NCBI GenBank assembly: GCA_937927945.1
Contig: CALEYW010000089.1
Location: forward strand, 17,623-81,622
DNA length: 64,000 nt
Direction: 5' to 3'
Source of the DNA: an uncultured candidate division WPS-2 bacterium
GTDB taxonomy: Bacteria > Vulcanimicrobiota > Vulcanimicrobiia > Vulcanimicrobiales > Vulcanimicrobiaceae
Shown here: in pieces, positions 63,669 through 64,000 of the stretch
How positions within the stretch are numbered: the stretch's first letter is position 1
How the letters are laid out: every line of letters begins with the position of its first letter
Notes under the pieces: model-generated
What the model was told of the DNA's origin: nothing
Databases searched by the model: none
Seen by the model: the letters and a program-made list of their open reading frames with translations, nothing else
Program-made: the position numbers and the translations under genes

Positions 63669-64000
63669 GCCGAGCTTGCGCGCTTGGAAGGACGTGACGT
63701 CGATGCAATGCTCCTCTACGAACGGGCCATTGTGTCGGCTCGCGAGAGCGGCTTCGTCCAGGTTCATGGGCTGGCCCACGAGCTTGCCGCAGGATGGTTT
63801 GCTGCCAGCGGGTCAACGACCGCCGCCCACGCCCATCTCAAAGCCGCGCGCAGCTGCTACCTGCGCTGGGCCGCGCACGGCAAGGTGCGGCAACTCGACC
63901 AGCGCTACCGGGGACTGAACGAGGAATCGGCTTCGTCTGCGCTTAGCGCGACGATCGACGCGCGCGTCGAGCAGCTGGACGTCGGGACGGTGGTCAAGGC
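63669..64000 (+). pseudogene. Fragment of an AAA-ATPase/multi-sensor histidine kinase, continues past window
   Basis: In its own frame: ELARLEGRDVDAMLLYERAI, SARESGFVQVHGLAHELAAG, AHLKAARSCYLRWAAHGKVR, QLDQRYRGL and VEQLDVGTVVK. This is the helical repeat just before the GAF/kinase part of the large predicted-ATPase sensor kinases (often about 1700 residues), where YLRWGAxGKVRQLD and LDLATVIK are conserved. The upstream two thirds (kinase-like and ATPase domains) are missing; the 5' boundary is a junction near 63665. The downstream part lies outside the window and may be intact. Confidence 0.75.

Noticed and set aside
51000..64000. Insertion sequences as the cause of the debris
   Set aside because: No transposase motifs or terminal inverted repeats with target duplications are visible at the breakpoints.

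Overview
The window is high-GC DNA with dense, short-spaced genes, many ATGA or GTGA start/stop overlaps, and several promoters whose -10 box lies only 5-11 bases before the start codon (apparently leaderless mRNAs). The gene mix fits a free-living soil or rock-type Gram-negative bacterium. It includes kumamolisin-type protease, cobalt-type nitrile hydratase, NitT/TauT-type uptake, c-di-GMP enzymes, a polyhydroxybutyrate-type reductase, MreB, NfeD/slipin and PAS sensors. The style resembles poorly cultured lineages such as Eremiobacterota/WPS-2, but that is an impression; no rRNA or marker set here proves it. I saw no tRNA, rRNA, CRISPR array, intact insertion sequence or prophage.

Layout. 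0-9.4 kb: a serine hydrolase cut by the window edge, a DUF5069 protein, two coupled transglutaminase-like proteins, small unknowns, a GT39-type membrane glycosyltransferase, a PQQ-type quinoprotein broken by three frameshifts, and a DEAD-box RNA helicase. 9.4-17.6 kb: PAS-GGDEF protein, acyl-CoA ligase, a three-gene cobalt nitrile hydratase whose beta subunit is split into two overlapping genes behind a tetR gene that has lost its 5' end, a 5'-truncated GNAT, a methyltransferase, a PAS-PAS-GGDEF-EAL protein and a 2OG-Fe(II) oxygenase. 17.6-25.4 kb: a basic-tailed small protein, a DUF1275 relic, a four-gene coupled operon (ABC ATPase, permease, binding protein, amidase), an HTH regulator divergent from two coupled SDRs, and a small secreted beta protein. 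25.4-29.2 kb: a two-gene operon of an amino-acid-oxidase-like flavoprotein and a 2-keto-acid decarboxylase. 29.3-37.2 kb: mreB, nfeD, slipin, sixA, a DUF255/YyaL protein, a Kelch protein and an M50 metalloprotease.

37.3-47.3 kb holds the most unusual block: an S53 (sedolisin) peptidase followed on the same strand by two giant genes (1449 and 1293 codons). I cannot assign either giant to a known family; they are 12 bases apart, beta-rich, and lack signal peptides. 47.5-51 kb: a SpoIIE-type phosphatase fused to an anti-sigma-type ATPase domain with a 90-bp tandem repeat, an ArsR-SRPBCC pair with a clear promoter/operator, a shortened DUF2721 protein and an isochorismatase-fold protein without the usual cysteine.

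51-64 kb is largely gene debris between intact genes. It contains fragments or frameshifted relics of pyruvate oxidase, a TetR regulator, glutathione-independent formaldehyde dehydrogenase, DoxX, aldehyde dehydrogenase, a major-royal-jelly/yellow-type protein, an HxlR regulator and an ATPase/histidine kinase. Intact genes among them are a GlcG/HbpS protein, a 5'-3' exonuclease, a PAS sensor, phaB, msrA and an MDR oxidoreductase. Part of it (about 52.2-53.9 kb) is visibly less GC-rich than its surroundings. Nitrile hydratase and the transporter-amidase operon would together allow uptake of a nitrile or amide and its conversion to an acid, with the acyl-CoA ligase able to activate the acid; this link is inference from function and proximity.
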